Of a DNA stretch of 64,000 nt, positions 46,037 to 57,414 are shown piece by piece. The stretch is from Tillus elongatus (lineage: Eukaryota; Arthropoda; Insecta; Coleoptera; Cleridae): assembly GCA_964006375.1 (NCBI GenBank), contig OZ023267.1:13307846-13371845 (forward strand), given 5' to 3'. The notes under the pieces are model-generated. The model saw nothing but the letters and a program-made list of their open reading frames with translations. It was not told the origin of the DNA and searched no databases. How positions within the stretch are numbered: position 1 is the stretch's first letter; each line of letters opens with the position of its first letter. The position numbers were made by a program, and so were the translations under genes.

Positions 46037-47108
46037 TTATAATAAATGTTCAAAATGTTCTCCTTTCACTTGTACACAACAAAAATAATCTGCTCTGGAA
46101 TTCTTCCCTAACTCTGTTCAACACGTCAGGCGTTACGTTCCCAATTTCTGTTATTTTCATTTTCAAATCATCTAAATCAGCAAAATTGCGTTTTATACAG
46201 TCTGTTTTTAAGGTATCTCTATAAAAAGAAATCAAGAGGTGTAAGATCTGGTGATCTAGCGGGCCATTCTAGGAAACCTCTTCGTCCAATCCATCTTTGT
46301 GCAAAGACTTCGTGTAAATACTCCCGTACTTGAAGAACAAAATGGGCGGTGCATCGTCTTGTTGAAACCATATCCTTTCATGGGGAATATTAGGTTCCAT
46401 TACATTTGGATACAATTCTGCTAACATTGGGACAACCTGTTCTCTTAGCATTTCTAAATATCTTGGACCGTTTAGATTTTCTATAAAAACAGGTCCAACT
46501 ACGTGATCACCAATGATACCAGCCCAAACGTTCAACTTCTGAGGACGCTAAGTGTGTGTTTGTCACATACAGTGGGGGTTTTTGGCAGCTCAATATCTGC
46601 AATTTTGCCTGTTTACATCTCCATTCAAAAGAAATGTTGCTTCATCGGAAAACACGTCTGCAGAAGAAATAACATTTATATGTAACATGTCCAGTAGTTG
46701 TTCACAAAATTGCAGTCTTCTATCAGAATCACCGTCAATCAACTCTTGAACGTGTTTTTTATAGGGATACATTTTTTCGTTTTTGAGACACCTTAAAACT
46801 GTTGATTGACTAACATCATTTTCACGTGCAACTTGACGGGTAGAAGTTGTTGGTTCTTCTTGAAAAGCCAATAAAATATTGAATTTTACATCTTCTTCAA
46901 CAAACTTGGGTCTCCTAGGCAGTGGTTTAGTGTGTTCATAATCACGAAACTGTGAATGTATCTTAGACACAGTTCCCTGGGTTAGTGGGGGCAAATTTGG
47001 ATGTTTTTCATTAAATAGGTTAACAACTTGTGCCTGTGTTCTACACATATCACCATACCCAATCGTCAATAATATTTCTGTTCGCAGAGTTTCAGTTGAA
47101 TATCGCAT
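46037..47108 (-). pseudogene. Tc1/mariner transposase of M3, frame-broken
   Basis: Starts MRYSTETLRTEILLTIGYGD. Helix-turn-helix: LPPLTQGTVSKIHSQF and PTTSTRQVARENDVSQ. Core: FSDEATFLLNGDVNRQN (Asp 1), a damaged stretch, LNVWAGIIGDHVVGPVF, WFQQDDAPPI (Asp 2), a stop after LDEEVS, then a block ending REEFQSRLF. The true C-terminus (VQV..EHFEHLL then stop, about 46037) is reached only after a one-base shift. The third Asp region is degraded. A third family, distinct from M1/M2. Confidence 0.83.
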
Positions 47109-47306
47109 TATTAGACCAAAAATTAATTGAAATTATCGAAAGAAAATTATGACTAATTTATTAGGAGACCGCAATACAATACACCACAAAATAAAACAGA
47201 ACTGTGAAATTTTACCTTTCACACTGCAAAAATTGGTAGTTAATAAGAAACGATTAATGATACCAAGTACGTTTTAGATAAACGACAAGATAAGAAATTT
47301 AAGATA

Positions 47307-47384
47307 AGAGTCAGTGAAGAATTCCAGAGCAGATTATTTCGTTGTGTGCAAGTGAATGGAGAACATTTTGAACATTTATTATAA
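47307..47384 (+). pseudogene. Inverted copy of the M3 transposase C-terminus within the right TIR
   Basis: Reads VSEEFQSRLFRCVQVNGEHF then EHLL and a stop, in a clean frame, opposite to the gene itself. Confidence 0.85.
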
Positions 47385-47650
47385 GAAAGAGGCGTTTTTA
47401 TTAAGTTTATTTTCGAAATTTGAATTGCAGGGTAAACTGTTTAGTTTAAATATTCCGGTATTAAATTTCCACCCTGTATTGAAAACTCTAATATTAGACC
47501 ATACATATTGGGTATCTTCGCATTCAGAAAAATGTGATCCATCGAATTGTGATGAAAAAATTTGGGGTTGCTATTTAAAAAAGAAATAGGATAAAGTGGT
47601 GGGGGTAAAATGGTGCGAGTTTAATTTTTTTAACTATGAGTATAAGATAA

Positions 47651-48130
47651 TCACACCGATAACTAAAAAAATAATGGACCGATTTTAATAAAATTTGGTA
47701 GGTGCCTTTCTTTTGCAAGTGGCTTGGATAAGTTCGTTAGCCAGGAAAATCTGACCAGTTTTTCCTTGAAAATTTTGGGTTTTCTTTCAGATTTTTTTAT
47801 CCCCGAAAGTAACAAAGCTATGGCAACCAAATTTGGTACTTAAGTTTATACTATTATTACCCTACATGCCAAAATTAAGATCTCTACGTTAAAAGGAAAA
47901 AATTATAGACATGTAAAAAAAGTCGGGTGCCGCTGATGACCAGAGAAATGCACAAAACCAAAATATTTTATGTGGATAACAAGATCTATTGTATATTACA
48001 GGCAAAGATTAGGTTTTCTTGACGCAAAAAAGTCAAGAAATAACAGAAAAATTACTTTGAAAATTTCATAGTTTTTCTTCTTAAAATGTCAAAGTCGCGA
48101 TTTTAAACGTCAAAGCTATACAATAAATAT
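47651..48130 (+). repeat. Repeat D copy
   Basis: TCACACCGATAACTAAAAAAA, AAGTGGCTTGGATAAGTTCG, TTAGCCAGGAAAATC, then TTAAAATGTCAAAGTCGCG. Confidence 0.8.
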
Positions 48131-48626
48131 TTTTCAATATCATTAACTTTGTAACTCTTTTACTTTTCCAAAAGCATTGTTTTTGTTCTGCGAAAATAAT
48201 TAGGTGTATTAAAATCATCAGGTCACGACTAATTTGCAAAACTCAAACAACTGGAAAGCTACTATTTTATCATGCAATTAATTATCTCTAATTGAATTTT
48301 ATTTGGAATTCCGAATTTAAAATACTACAATACTCAGAAATTATAGTATACAATAGTAAGTGTAATAGAGTTAACAAGAATTGTACTTCTAAAGAAATAA
48401 TTAATAATTGCGACCGTGAGAACACACTTCACGGAGCATTAGATATGTTATAATTTGACATCAAGTGAATATCACTCAACAAAATCTATAAAAATATGTC
48501 GGCTCTTTACATTTCAAAATATATTTCAACAGATGCAAAATCCAATATAATCTTATATGTAAAATTTCCTGCATTTATTTTTCCAGCATGAAAATTTTTC
48601 TTGTGGCAATTAGTTCTGTCGTTTAT
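48131..48626. other. AT-rich, no recognised gene
   Basis: Nothing assignable. Confidence 0.5.
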
Positions 48627-48757
48627 AATTTTTAGTGAATTTTCTTTAATAAAATTCACTAATGAGGAGATCACGACTTTAGAATTTTGAAAAATTTTCT
48701 TCAAATGAGCGCTATTTAGGACCCCTGGAACCCAAATCCGAGGTCGGTTTCAGACTT

Positions 48758-48841
<84 letters not shown>

Positions 48842-49340
48842 TATATATTTATATATTTATGTGTCACACCGCTAACTCAAAAATTAATAAACCGATTTTG
48901 ATTAAACTCGGTGAGTACCTTCCTTTCGCAAGTGGCTTAGATAAGTTTGTTAGCCAGGAAGAGCGGACTAGTTTTTCCCGGAAAATTTTGCGTTTTCTTT
49001 TGGAAAATTTTTATATCTTCGGAAACAACAAAGTTAGGGCAACCATATTGGGTACAAGGATTTATATCATAAAAAGAAAACCATGCACCAAAGTTTGAAT
49101 CTCTACGTTAAAATTTAAAAAAAGTTATAAGCTTTTAAGTTTTTCTTCCTGAAACGTCAAAAAGTCGCCATTCAAAACTTCAAAATTAACATGTTCTAAA
49201 TAAAGAACTTCAAACTAACATTACGGGGGATGTAGCAGAAGTTTTGTAAGAAGTGTGTTCTATAAAGCCTTAAGTTTCAGCTTCAGCCACCATTATCCTT
49301 CATTTTACTTAAATATTTGCAGAAAATGAATTTCAAATAC
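48627..49340 (+). repeat. Composite repeat A-(TA)n-D
   Basis: A module 48627-48761 (TTTTTAGTGAATTTTC, AATGAGGAGATCACGACTT, TTCAAATGAGCGC), TA array 48762-48838, then D (TGTCACACCGCTAACTCAAA, GCAAGTGGCTTAGATAAG, CAGCCACCATTATCCTTC). Shows A and D to be ends of one larger repeat. Confidence 0.8.
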
Positions 49341-49542
49341 ACCATTTTTCTGATGCTTTAGCTGGGGTTTCAACTATATGGTTATAATACATGAAGAAAA
49401 ACTTTGTACCTAACCCTTGTTAAGCACATTGCGCGCACGAAGCATTGTGAGATTTGGCATTGTTAAAGTGCATATAAACAAGAAGAGCAGAAAGATAAAA
49501 TGTATGTATAATATGTGATTAATAGATTAAACATTGCTTTCT

Positions 49543-49930
49543 TCTAATTAGACGAGCGTCTCACGACGGTAAAAACTTTGATGAGTTTTTTTGGTTTAAC
49601 GAAATGAAAGACCTCCCTAACTGTGCTATGTACACACAATCCTCCCAACTGACCTTCCTGGCCTGCCCTGACATCAGTTTGCCCAATCAAAAGCTAAAAG
49701 AAGTTAAAGGGGAAAAGAAAAGTTCATTGCGCTCACATAACCTTGATATAGGCAGGGTTGATTTTCCTTCTCCTTTTAGCTTTTAATTGGGCAAACTGAT
49801 ATCAGGGCATGTCAGAAAAGTCAGTTGGTAGGATTTTTTGTAACATCACGTTAGGGAGGTCTTCATTTCGTTAAAACAACAAAAAAATCATCCAAGTTTT
49901 TACTGCTGCGAGACGCTCGTCTAATTAGAG
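49543..49930. mobile_element. Fold-back MITE of about 385 bp
   Basis: CTAATTAGACGAGCGTCTC and GAGACGCTCGTCTAATTAG are perfect inverses at the ends; similarity of the arms extends about 150 bp (GACCTCCCTAA, GTTTGCCCAAT, AAAAGCTAAAAG). No ORF. Confidence 0.85.
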
Positions 49931-50029
49931 AGTAGGATTGATTCTCAGTGTGACGGGTTATATATTCATGTCAATGTAAAACACACATTACTCTTATGGT
50001 CGAACATAACAGTTATGGACAGTTAAACA

Positions 50030-50380
50030 AAACAAATTTGGAGTTTTCCCCAAAACGTCAAAGTCGCAATTTGAAACGTCAAAATTGGCAATGTTTAGGC
50101 AAAGAACGTGAAACAAATACGAATTGTGAAAAGAAAATGTTGCAAGAAGAGTGTTCTGCGAACCCTTGAGTTTCAGCTGCAACCGTCATTGCCCTTCATT
50201 TTACTAAAATATTTACAGAAAATTCATTTCAAATAGACGCTTTCTGTGATGCTTCGGCTGTCGGTTTAGTTAAGTTGATGCTTTCGCTGTAGGTTTAGTG
50301 AAATTTATGGTTTAACGGTCTATAATTTTTAGCTAATTTTCGTAGAACAAATTCGTTAATGCATTTCTGCAGTTTTTATC
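50030..50380 (+). repeat. Repeat D continuation ending in an A-like hairpin
   Basis: CAAAACGTCAAAGTCGCAAT, CCCTTCATTTTACTAAAATA, then TATAATTTTTAGCTAATTTTC. Part of it duplicates 49150-49330. Confidence 0.7.
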
Positions 50381-50702
50381 GAAATATTATGCATGTTTGT
50401 AAGAAAAAAATCTGGACGCAGTAAGTGCGTTTTTGTAGCGAATTTTTATTAAATCCTTCAAATTTCATAACTCAATTTGCTATTAACGTCAAGTTTGTTG
50501 GGTAGGAAACCAGCATTTAAGTTTAGTTTCGGAAAATCTTTGTACATTTTCAAACAATAAGTAATTTTGTTAAAATATAATACATTGTTTCTACTACATA
50601 GGCTATACCGGTAATCAGACTGATCCCTGCTCGCATTTTCTATTTAAAACACTTTTATGAAAATTCACTTTCATAACGCACTTGCTGCGTCCAGACTTTT
50701 TA
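50381..50702. mobile_element. Repeat B, complete MITE-like copy
   Basis: TIRs of about 45 bp: AAAATCTGGACGCAGTAAGTGCG at 50404-50450 and, inverted, CATAACGCACTTGCTGCGTC up to 50701. The interior has no ORF. The reference copy for the interrupted ones. Confidence 0.78.
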
Positions 50703-50705
50703 ATT

Positions 50706-50885
50706 ATTATTAATGGCTGTGGCATCTCAGGCCATTAGCACATTCATTCCCAATCCTTAATTAGCTTTACCAACTGTCCAGACAAGGTCAGCTTCTCGTT
50801 GGCCCACCCGGGAATCGAACCTGGGACCTCTCGCCTAGCAGGCTGACATCTAGCATCTTGCGTCATGAAGGCGTGTCGTTTCTAA
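50706..50885 (-). mobile_element. tRNA-derived SINE
   Basis: On the minus strand GAGGTCCCAGGTTCGATTCC carries a perfect RNA polymerase III B-box (GGTTCGATTCC), preceded by a tRNA-like TAGCAGGCTGAC segment in the complement. A unique body follows (ACCTTGTCTGGACAGTTGG). It abuts the B element on the left. Confidence 0.7.
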
Positions 50886-52660
50886 TTATGGTGAGAATAC
50901 ATTTAGCCTTACATACATTGTTCCAGGACTAGGGAAGAAATGGGCCAGGGCTAACAATTTACAAAAATTGTTGGTTGCTTGTACACGGTCTATTTATAAC
51001 ATTGTGTTATTGGAGCTGTCGTGACATACTACCTGGTTCCGCACCGAGATGGCAACCCTCTCGTAAATCTTGTCACGGGTTTTCTTAATAAAAGATCATG
51101 AAAAGCTTGCCCGGCTTCTGGCCCGTTACAATTTAGGAAAAGCGAGGTTTCGGAAAAGTAAAGAAAGAAGGAAAAGGAAATTAAACAATCATAGGGAAGA
51201 GTAAAAGAGAAAGAATAGAGAATGGTTTCACGCTACACCCGGGAATTGGGAACTTTAGCGTCGGCAGTTGGTACCACGCTCAGCAGATAGGTCGCGACTA
51301 TTTGCCTATTTCTAGTGACAGGTGCAATAGATGTTAAATAACAGTTTTGGGGGTTAGAAGTTTATAAACTAGTAAATTATTCCACACAAAGTATTTTAGT
51401 CAATTACCTGATAGTTAAATAAAAACAACGACATCAACGGTAAGAGAAATTTAATAGCTGGAATCACAACACTATAAGTGAGGAATGGTTACATTAATTA
51501 GCTGTTGTCTTTTACGCTAACACTCAGCGATGGTAAAAATGTGTTAATGTTTCAGAGATGTAATTATTAATTTAATTTTAATTTAACAAAGATGCAAAGA
51601 TCCACCTTATAGTTGACTGTTCGAGTTTACACACAAATACAAGGTTAAAACATCAACTTAAACGTATGTATAGCTTAATAATCAGCTGATTGTAGGTGTA
51701 CTACTCAAAATTCAACAACAGTGACACAAAATAAACAAACAAACAAAAAACTTCGTGGACTTATATGGAACTACGTCCGTGTCCTTCAACTTCTTTGGGC
51801 CCTCAGATGTGAGTGCTGACCCAGTAAAAGTAGAAAACACCACCAGATTTCAGCCAGAAGCCAGACAAGAAACCCCAAATAGATGAGGTTTTTTTGTTCC
51901 ACAAAATATAAATAATTTCCACTGAATAATTAAAGTAATTAATTGTAAAGTAACAAAATCCAGCTTCTAGCTGCAGTCAACTTTACTGTTCAGTTACAGG
52001 ATTATTAGTAAAAATATCATTTCATGTGAATATTAATCATTTTCCAAAGAACAAAAAACTTTTGATAAGAAGTGATAAGAGAGATGTTAATATTTCCTTT
52101 TGAGTGAATTTTATTAAATTTCAGAAATTATATCTGGTAGAAAGAGAGAGAATGAAAAAGATGATACTATACACTGAAGAGTGAGATAGAAAAACATGGA
52201 TTGTCATAAGAGAGAAGGAGACAGTACATACCTAAGGGCAATTGCTTTTATTAAAATGTAAACAAAACCTCAAACTTATTTGTTTACTGTTTTGGACTTG
52301 GGTTAATTTTTACTAGTAAAATTAGATGAAGAGGGTTGTTTGTGTGTATTAAACCTTAAACTACAACATAAGTGAAAGCGTAATTGGCGCCTTTCCAAGG
52401 TTTTACAAGTGTTCATTACAAACAAACTGTTTATATACCAAAACATACAAACTATTAGCTACAGAGTGTTCACAAGTGAGTATTATGTCCATATATTAAC
52501 TGTGTTTTTCACCCTTGAAGTTAGCAAGCTGCCAGAAATATAAAGAGAGGTTTAGAACCGTCTCAATCTCACAATGTTATGTCGTTTTATATTTATGTTG
52601 CGTTTGCTTTTCCCCACGTACGTGTAATAGGATCTTAATCCAGACCTGTTTACTGTACCT
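50886..52660. other. AT-rich, no recognised gene
   Basis: 1.8 kb without a recognisable frame or a repeat shared in this window. Confidence 0.5.
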
Positions 52661-52671
52661 TCTGTTAAAGA

Positions 52672-53225
52672 GAGTTGTCAATGAGAGTCGAAGTAACCAA
52701 CTTCCTAAATGATGATGACCTGTCTAAAATTCTCAGCTGGGGTTCTGCATATTTGGTTATGTTTAAGATCTCAAAAACACGGAATTGCTTCTTCTCTAGG
52801 CAGGGTACCCGGCAGAAATCAAAAATCAAAATAGATAGAACCCATTTTGCATTTTATGCATTCAAGGAAGAAAGTTCCCAGCAAGATCTGCGAATGAGAC
52901 ATGTTTAAGATAGATGAAGAACGCACTATATTCATATCGGCGCATATTCATTAAGCAGCTTGATAATAACTTAGGTGCTGGTCCAGATTTGATTCCTGTA
53001 TGCTTTTTGAAGCAATGTAAATGTATCTTATCGGATATTCTTGCCAAGATCTTTAATTTGTCACTACAGTTGGGTGTTTTCCCAAATGCTTGAAAGATAA
53101 CGTTCTTGGATCCACTCCATAAAGAGGGTGACATATCTGATATAAAAAACTACAGATCTATAATAAAGAATAGTTTAATTCCTAAGATATTTGAAAATAC
53201 TGTAATGAATATAAAAATAAAAATT
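52672..53225 (+). pseudogene. Non-LTR reverse transcriptase scraps in shuffled order
   Basis: DDDLSKILSWGSAYLVMFKI (normally after the RT catalytic box) comes before AGPDLIPVCFLKQC and FNLSLQLGVFPNA (RT start), then DISDIKNYRSI. Two fragments of a non-LTR family distinct from J and the LOA-like copies. Confidence 0.6.
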
Positions 53226-53302
53226 GTTTAAAATGTGTTCCCCAGCCTACTTATCACCTCACCAAATTTTTAGTTCTTCAGATATCACATTGTAAAAGGA
53301 AA

Positions 53303-54973
53303 AAGCTAACCGGAAATGGTCACGTTGAAAAAATACTGCGTAAGGCAGTTATGATCCTAGCCGTCACTAGGCGGCTATACGGGAAAACGTGGGGACTAAG
53401 ACCTAGTATGGCCCACTGGCTATACACAAGGGTGGTCAAACCATCGTTAACATACGCGGCACTGGTCTGGTGGCCTAAGGTGACACAATCCAGTGCCAAA
53501 CAAAAACTAGACAAGATCCAAAGGATGGCTTGCCTAGGCATCACAGAGGCCATGTCTTAAACCCCAACAGCCGCCATGGAGCTGTTGCTGTACCCCCCCC
53601 CCCCCCCCCAGCAAATATGGGGGAAGCCAAGCTAGGACTGTACAGACTGACCTGCAATAATATACTGAAGATCAACCCAGGTTGCAGGGATTACAGCAAA
53701 ATTCAGGAGATCGTGATGGAGCACATGCTTGAAATGAGGTCAGACTTCGCGAGCCCGTGAATCTGCAGGGAAAACAATTTTACAGTGGAAATCCCCGACC
53801 GCGAAGCATGGCGAGGGGAGACACCGGGCCTACCACGGGACTCGCTCGTCTGGTTCACGAACGTTTATTCGGAAGGACCGAGGGTAATCCACTGTATTTC
53901 CCTCGGAGTTCATGCAATGGTCTTTCAGGCCGAAATGTACGCCATCCTGCACTGCGTGCGAGAGAACAAGAGGAGGGGCTACACCAACAAGCGGATCCTC
54001 ATAGCAACAGACAGGCAGCCCTTAAGGCCCTAAGTAGCCCACGAGCTTAATTCCAGGCTGGTAAGTGAATGCCGAGACGAGACGAGCGACCTGGCTGGGC
54101 AGAATGAGGTCACCCTCATCTGGGTGCCGGGTCACTCGGGGGACAAAGGCAATGAAGAAGCTGAGTCTCGCGAAGAGAGGCTCAACAGAACCATTTATGA
54201 GACCAGAACCGGTCCAGGGCCTGACGAAGAGCACTGTCAGGGGATCCATTAAGTCCTGGGTCAGAAACGAACATAAGGTGTACGGGGCAAACTGTCCAGG
54301 GCTCAGACATGGGAAGTCAGTAATTGAGGAACCCATTTCAAAGAGAACTGTGGAACTGCTAAATCTTAGAAGAGGACAGCTCAGGAACATAACAGGACAC
54401 ATGGCCGTCAAGAAACGCCCTAGCTGGGCAGAATGAGGTTACCCTCATCTGGGTGCCGGGTCACTCGGGGGTCAAAGGCAATGAAGAAGCTGACAGTCTC
54501 GCGAAGAGAGGGTCAGCAGAACCATTTATGGGACCAGAACCGGCTCTGGACGTGACAAAGAACACTGCCAGGGGCGCCATTAAGTCCTGGGTCAGAAACC
54601 AACAGAAGGTGTACTGGGCAGACTATCCAGGGCTCAGACATGGGAAGTCAATAATTGACGAACCCAGTTCAAAGAGAGCTGTGAAGCTGCTAAATCTTAG
54701 CAGAGGACATCTCAGAACATAACAGGTCTCTTGACGGGACACATGGCCGTCAAGAAACACCTGCATAAAATGGGGCGGTTCGATGGGAACCTGGCATGCA
54801 GACTATGCGGCGAGGGGGAGGAATCAGCCCAGCACATCTTGTGCGAGTGTAAAACTCTGGACCGCAAAAGACAATTGATCTACGGACAGCCTAGACCGGA
54901 GACAAAGCAATATAAAACTTCACCCTACCAATCGCTGTGCAGGCTAGTTCAAGGCACAGTGATTTTGGAATAA
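53303..54973 (+). pseudogene. LOA/I-like RT-RNase H remnant of copy 3
   Basis: Pieces: PSLTYAALVWWPKVTQSSAK, a poly-C slip near 53595-53609, FQAEMYAILHCVRENKRRG, ATDRQPLRP (shifted in the TDSQ region), LSLAKRGSTEPFMRPEPVQG, then a second VPGHSGVKGNEEADSLAKRG, and CRLCGEGEESAQHILCEC. Many shifts; dead. Confidence 0.82.
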
Positions 54974-55066
54974 GTGGAGTAGAAAAGACAAAGGGCATGC
55001 GCAATAAGCCAAAGGCTGCGGTGCTATCGGGGCGGCAAAGACGCGGACGAGCCCTAAGGGTAAAAA
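53303..55066 (+). mobile_element. LOA/I-like non-LTR copy 3 with internal duplication
   Basis: Begins within the RT C-terminal part (KLTGNGHVEKIL, VTRRLYGKTWGLRPSM) and ends GACGAGCCCTAAGGGTAAAAAAA. The RNase H end is present twice in direct order: about 54085-54415 and 54418-54990. Confidence 0.85.
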
Positions 55067-56170
55067 AACACTTTAAAATCCTCACCCTGTATAATAAATC
55101 TCTCCGGGGTACTGTTGAGCCAAGAAAGTACAATTAGAGAAAATTGTCAGAGTTTTATATCGGAAAATAAATTATTATAACAAAACCCCGCTGGGGTTTC
55201 GTTACAGACTTTACGACATTTGGGCCATGCATTTTTTCGATTTTCCGTTCCCGTTACCATGCTTCCATGCATTTAAGACGATGTGGAAGTAAAATTCACT
55301 GGAAACTAATGTTGTAATTGCGAAGATCTCTAAACTTAATCGTTAAGGGTGGCATTTAGCTATCACTTTAGTATAGGAAAACAATGCCTCCTTAAATTGT
55401 AATTATCTCAAGAAATAGGTGTACGGGAACAAAGCTGCATAATCTAGACAAACCACAAGTGGTGATGAATGTTCGCAAATTTCAAAAAATGTTTTGTGTT
55501 ATTAGTTATAATTAATTGAAATTCACTTAAATATTCCAATGATTTCGATAACATTATATATACGAACATGTTCCAAAAGAGATAACTTTGACTATTCATT
55601 ACCTGCAGGAACATGTAAAGATTCTTAACTAAAACTGGGACTGTGAAACATGCTGTAGAGATTATATATTGGCAATAATCGATTAGTATAGTGACCGCAG
55701 GCCGCGTGTTGCATAATCGATATCAAGATAAGGGTATCGACGTTGCTGGCTATTCCGGTTGCAAATCTTGACCCGCCTCGGGCTATCGAGAGGCGATTGC
55801 AGTAAATTATTACAAATTCATAAATATCTATCAGGTTTTCAAGCAAACGCTATCCAGCTTAACAATGTGGGATAACTGCAAAGCGCTGTGGTATCATAAT
55901 GTAATAACCTGCTACATTTTTAATAGCATACGATTCGGACTTTGAAACGAAGAACAGCGATAAAACGTTTTGCTTTCGTTACACAATTTTGTTCGTATTC
56001 TTAGGGGTACCAAACTAAAAGATAAAACGAATTGAAGGTACGAGGTAAGCGCCAAAATCTCCCTGCCTGACATCCGGGGTATCGAAGACTGTCAAAATTT
56101 GGTGAGGCGTTGGTTCAAGTTTTATTAGCCTTGAAGAAACAAAAATGGATTTTGCTTCAATTAGTTTTCT
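55067..56170. other. No recognised gene
   Basis: Unassigned, AT-rich with a short GC-richer patch near 55730-55800. Confidence 0.5.
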
Positions 56171-57414
56171 TACGAGGGCGGGTCAACAAGTCCGTGACTT
56201 TTTGAATTTCCCGCCTCTTCTCAGGAAGGGCAACACTGCTCCTGTCAACAAGCATCTTTTAATTGACTCCTGTCAAATTGTGAACAAGCTGCGTCATTTA
56301 GTTTGTGTTAGATAGCCATTGAAAGCAGACAACCTCTTGAGTTATAACGAAAATTGAAAAAAGTGAATTTTGTGTGCTCATTTAAGATTATTTTTTGCGG
56401 AAATACAACCATCACTCAGTACCATAAATTTTCATGGTAAAAAAAGTAGTTTACTGAATTTAGTTGCGGCCGCACAAGCTCAAATGACGCCGAACGTTCT
56501 GGAGGCCCAGTTGAGGTCGCTACACCCGAAACAATTGAAAAATTCACGATATGGTGTTGGTCGATCGGATATTGAAAGTGCGGGAGATTGTGGAAGCCAT
56601 AGGCATATCACATGGCTCAGTTGTATCGATTTTGCATGATCACTTGGGTATGAGAAAGCTATCCGCAAGATGGGTGTCGTGTTTGCTCACAATTGACCAC
56701 AAACGCAATCGTGTGACAACTTCGAAGGAGTGTTTGGCGTTGTTCAACCGCAATAGGGACGAGTTTTTGCGCCGATTCGTAACCGTGGATGAAACATGGA
56801 TTCACCACAACACACCAGAGATCAAGCAGCAGTCAAAACACTGGAGTTTCTCCGTGCGAATCTGCACCGAAGAAGGTCAAGGTGGGTTTGTCAGCGACCG
56901 TTTTTTGAGATGCACGCGGTATAATCCACATTGATCACCTTCAAAAGGGAAGAACAATCAATGGCGAATATTATACCAACTTATTGGATCGATTCAATGA
57001 CGATCTTAAGAAAAACGACCGCATTTGGCCAAGAAAAGAGTTCTTTTCCACCAAGACAATGCAAGGGTGCACACATGTGTAGTCTCCATAGCGAAATTGC
57101 ATAAATTGGGCTACGAATTCCCCCCTCATCCTCCCTATTCTCCGACTATTGTGACTATTTCTTGTTCCCAAACTTAAAGAAGTGGCTCGGCTGAGAGAGA
57201 TTCGACTCCAATGATGAAATCATCTCATAAACAAATACATATTTTGAGGACCTCGACAAATTTTATTTTTTGGAAGGGATAAAAAAATTGGAGAAACGTT
57301 GGACGAAGTGCATAGAGCTAAAAGGAGACTATGTTGAAGAGTAAAATGATTTTTTTGTCAAAACAACCGCGTTTCATTCAAAAAGCCACGGACTTATGGA
57401 CCCGCTCTCGTATA
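56171..57414 (+). mobile_element. Mariner element (1244 bp) with both TIRs
   Basis: Left TACGAGGGCGGGTCAACAAG then TCCGTGACTTTTTGAA; right, inverted, TTCAAAAAGCCACGGAC to GGGACCC-like CCCGCTCTCGTATA. The length is typical for mariner. Confidence 0.88.
56540..57345 (+). pseudogene. Mariner DD34D-type transposase, frame-broken
   Basis: KVREIVEAIGISHGSVVSIL, GMRKLSARWV, LTIDHKRNRVTTSKECLALF, then catalytic FVTVDETWIHHNTPEIKQQS. After a shift: IIHIDHLQKGRTINGEYY-like and FHQDNARVHTC (Asp 2). PPHPPYSPD (Asp 3) is followed by a two-codon deletion before CDYFLFPNLKKW. Ends with KRWTKCIELKGDYVEE. Several frameshifts. Confidence 0.88.

Larger units (their letters stand above)
45789..47650 (-). mobile_element. 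Tc1/mariner element M3 with TIRs of about 330 bp reaching into the gene
   Basis: Arms 45789-46114 and 47307-47650 are inverted copies (outer TTATCTTATA...). The left arm contains the end of the transposase gene; the right arm contains an inverted copy of the same end, before the gene start. Repeat D abuts on the right. Confidence 0.85.

Noticed and set aside
50760..50850. Functional tRNA gene
   Set aside because: Only the B-box half is good, no full cloverleaf can be folded by eye, and it continues into a SINE body.
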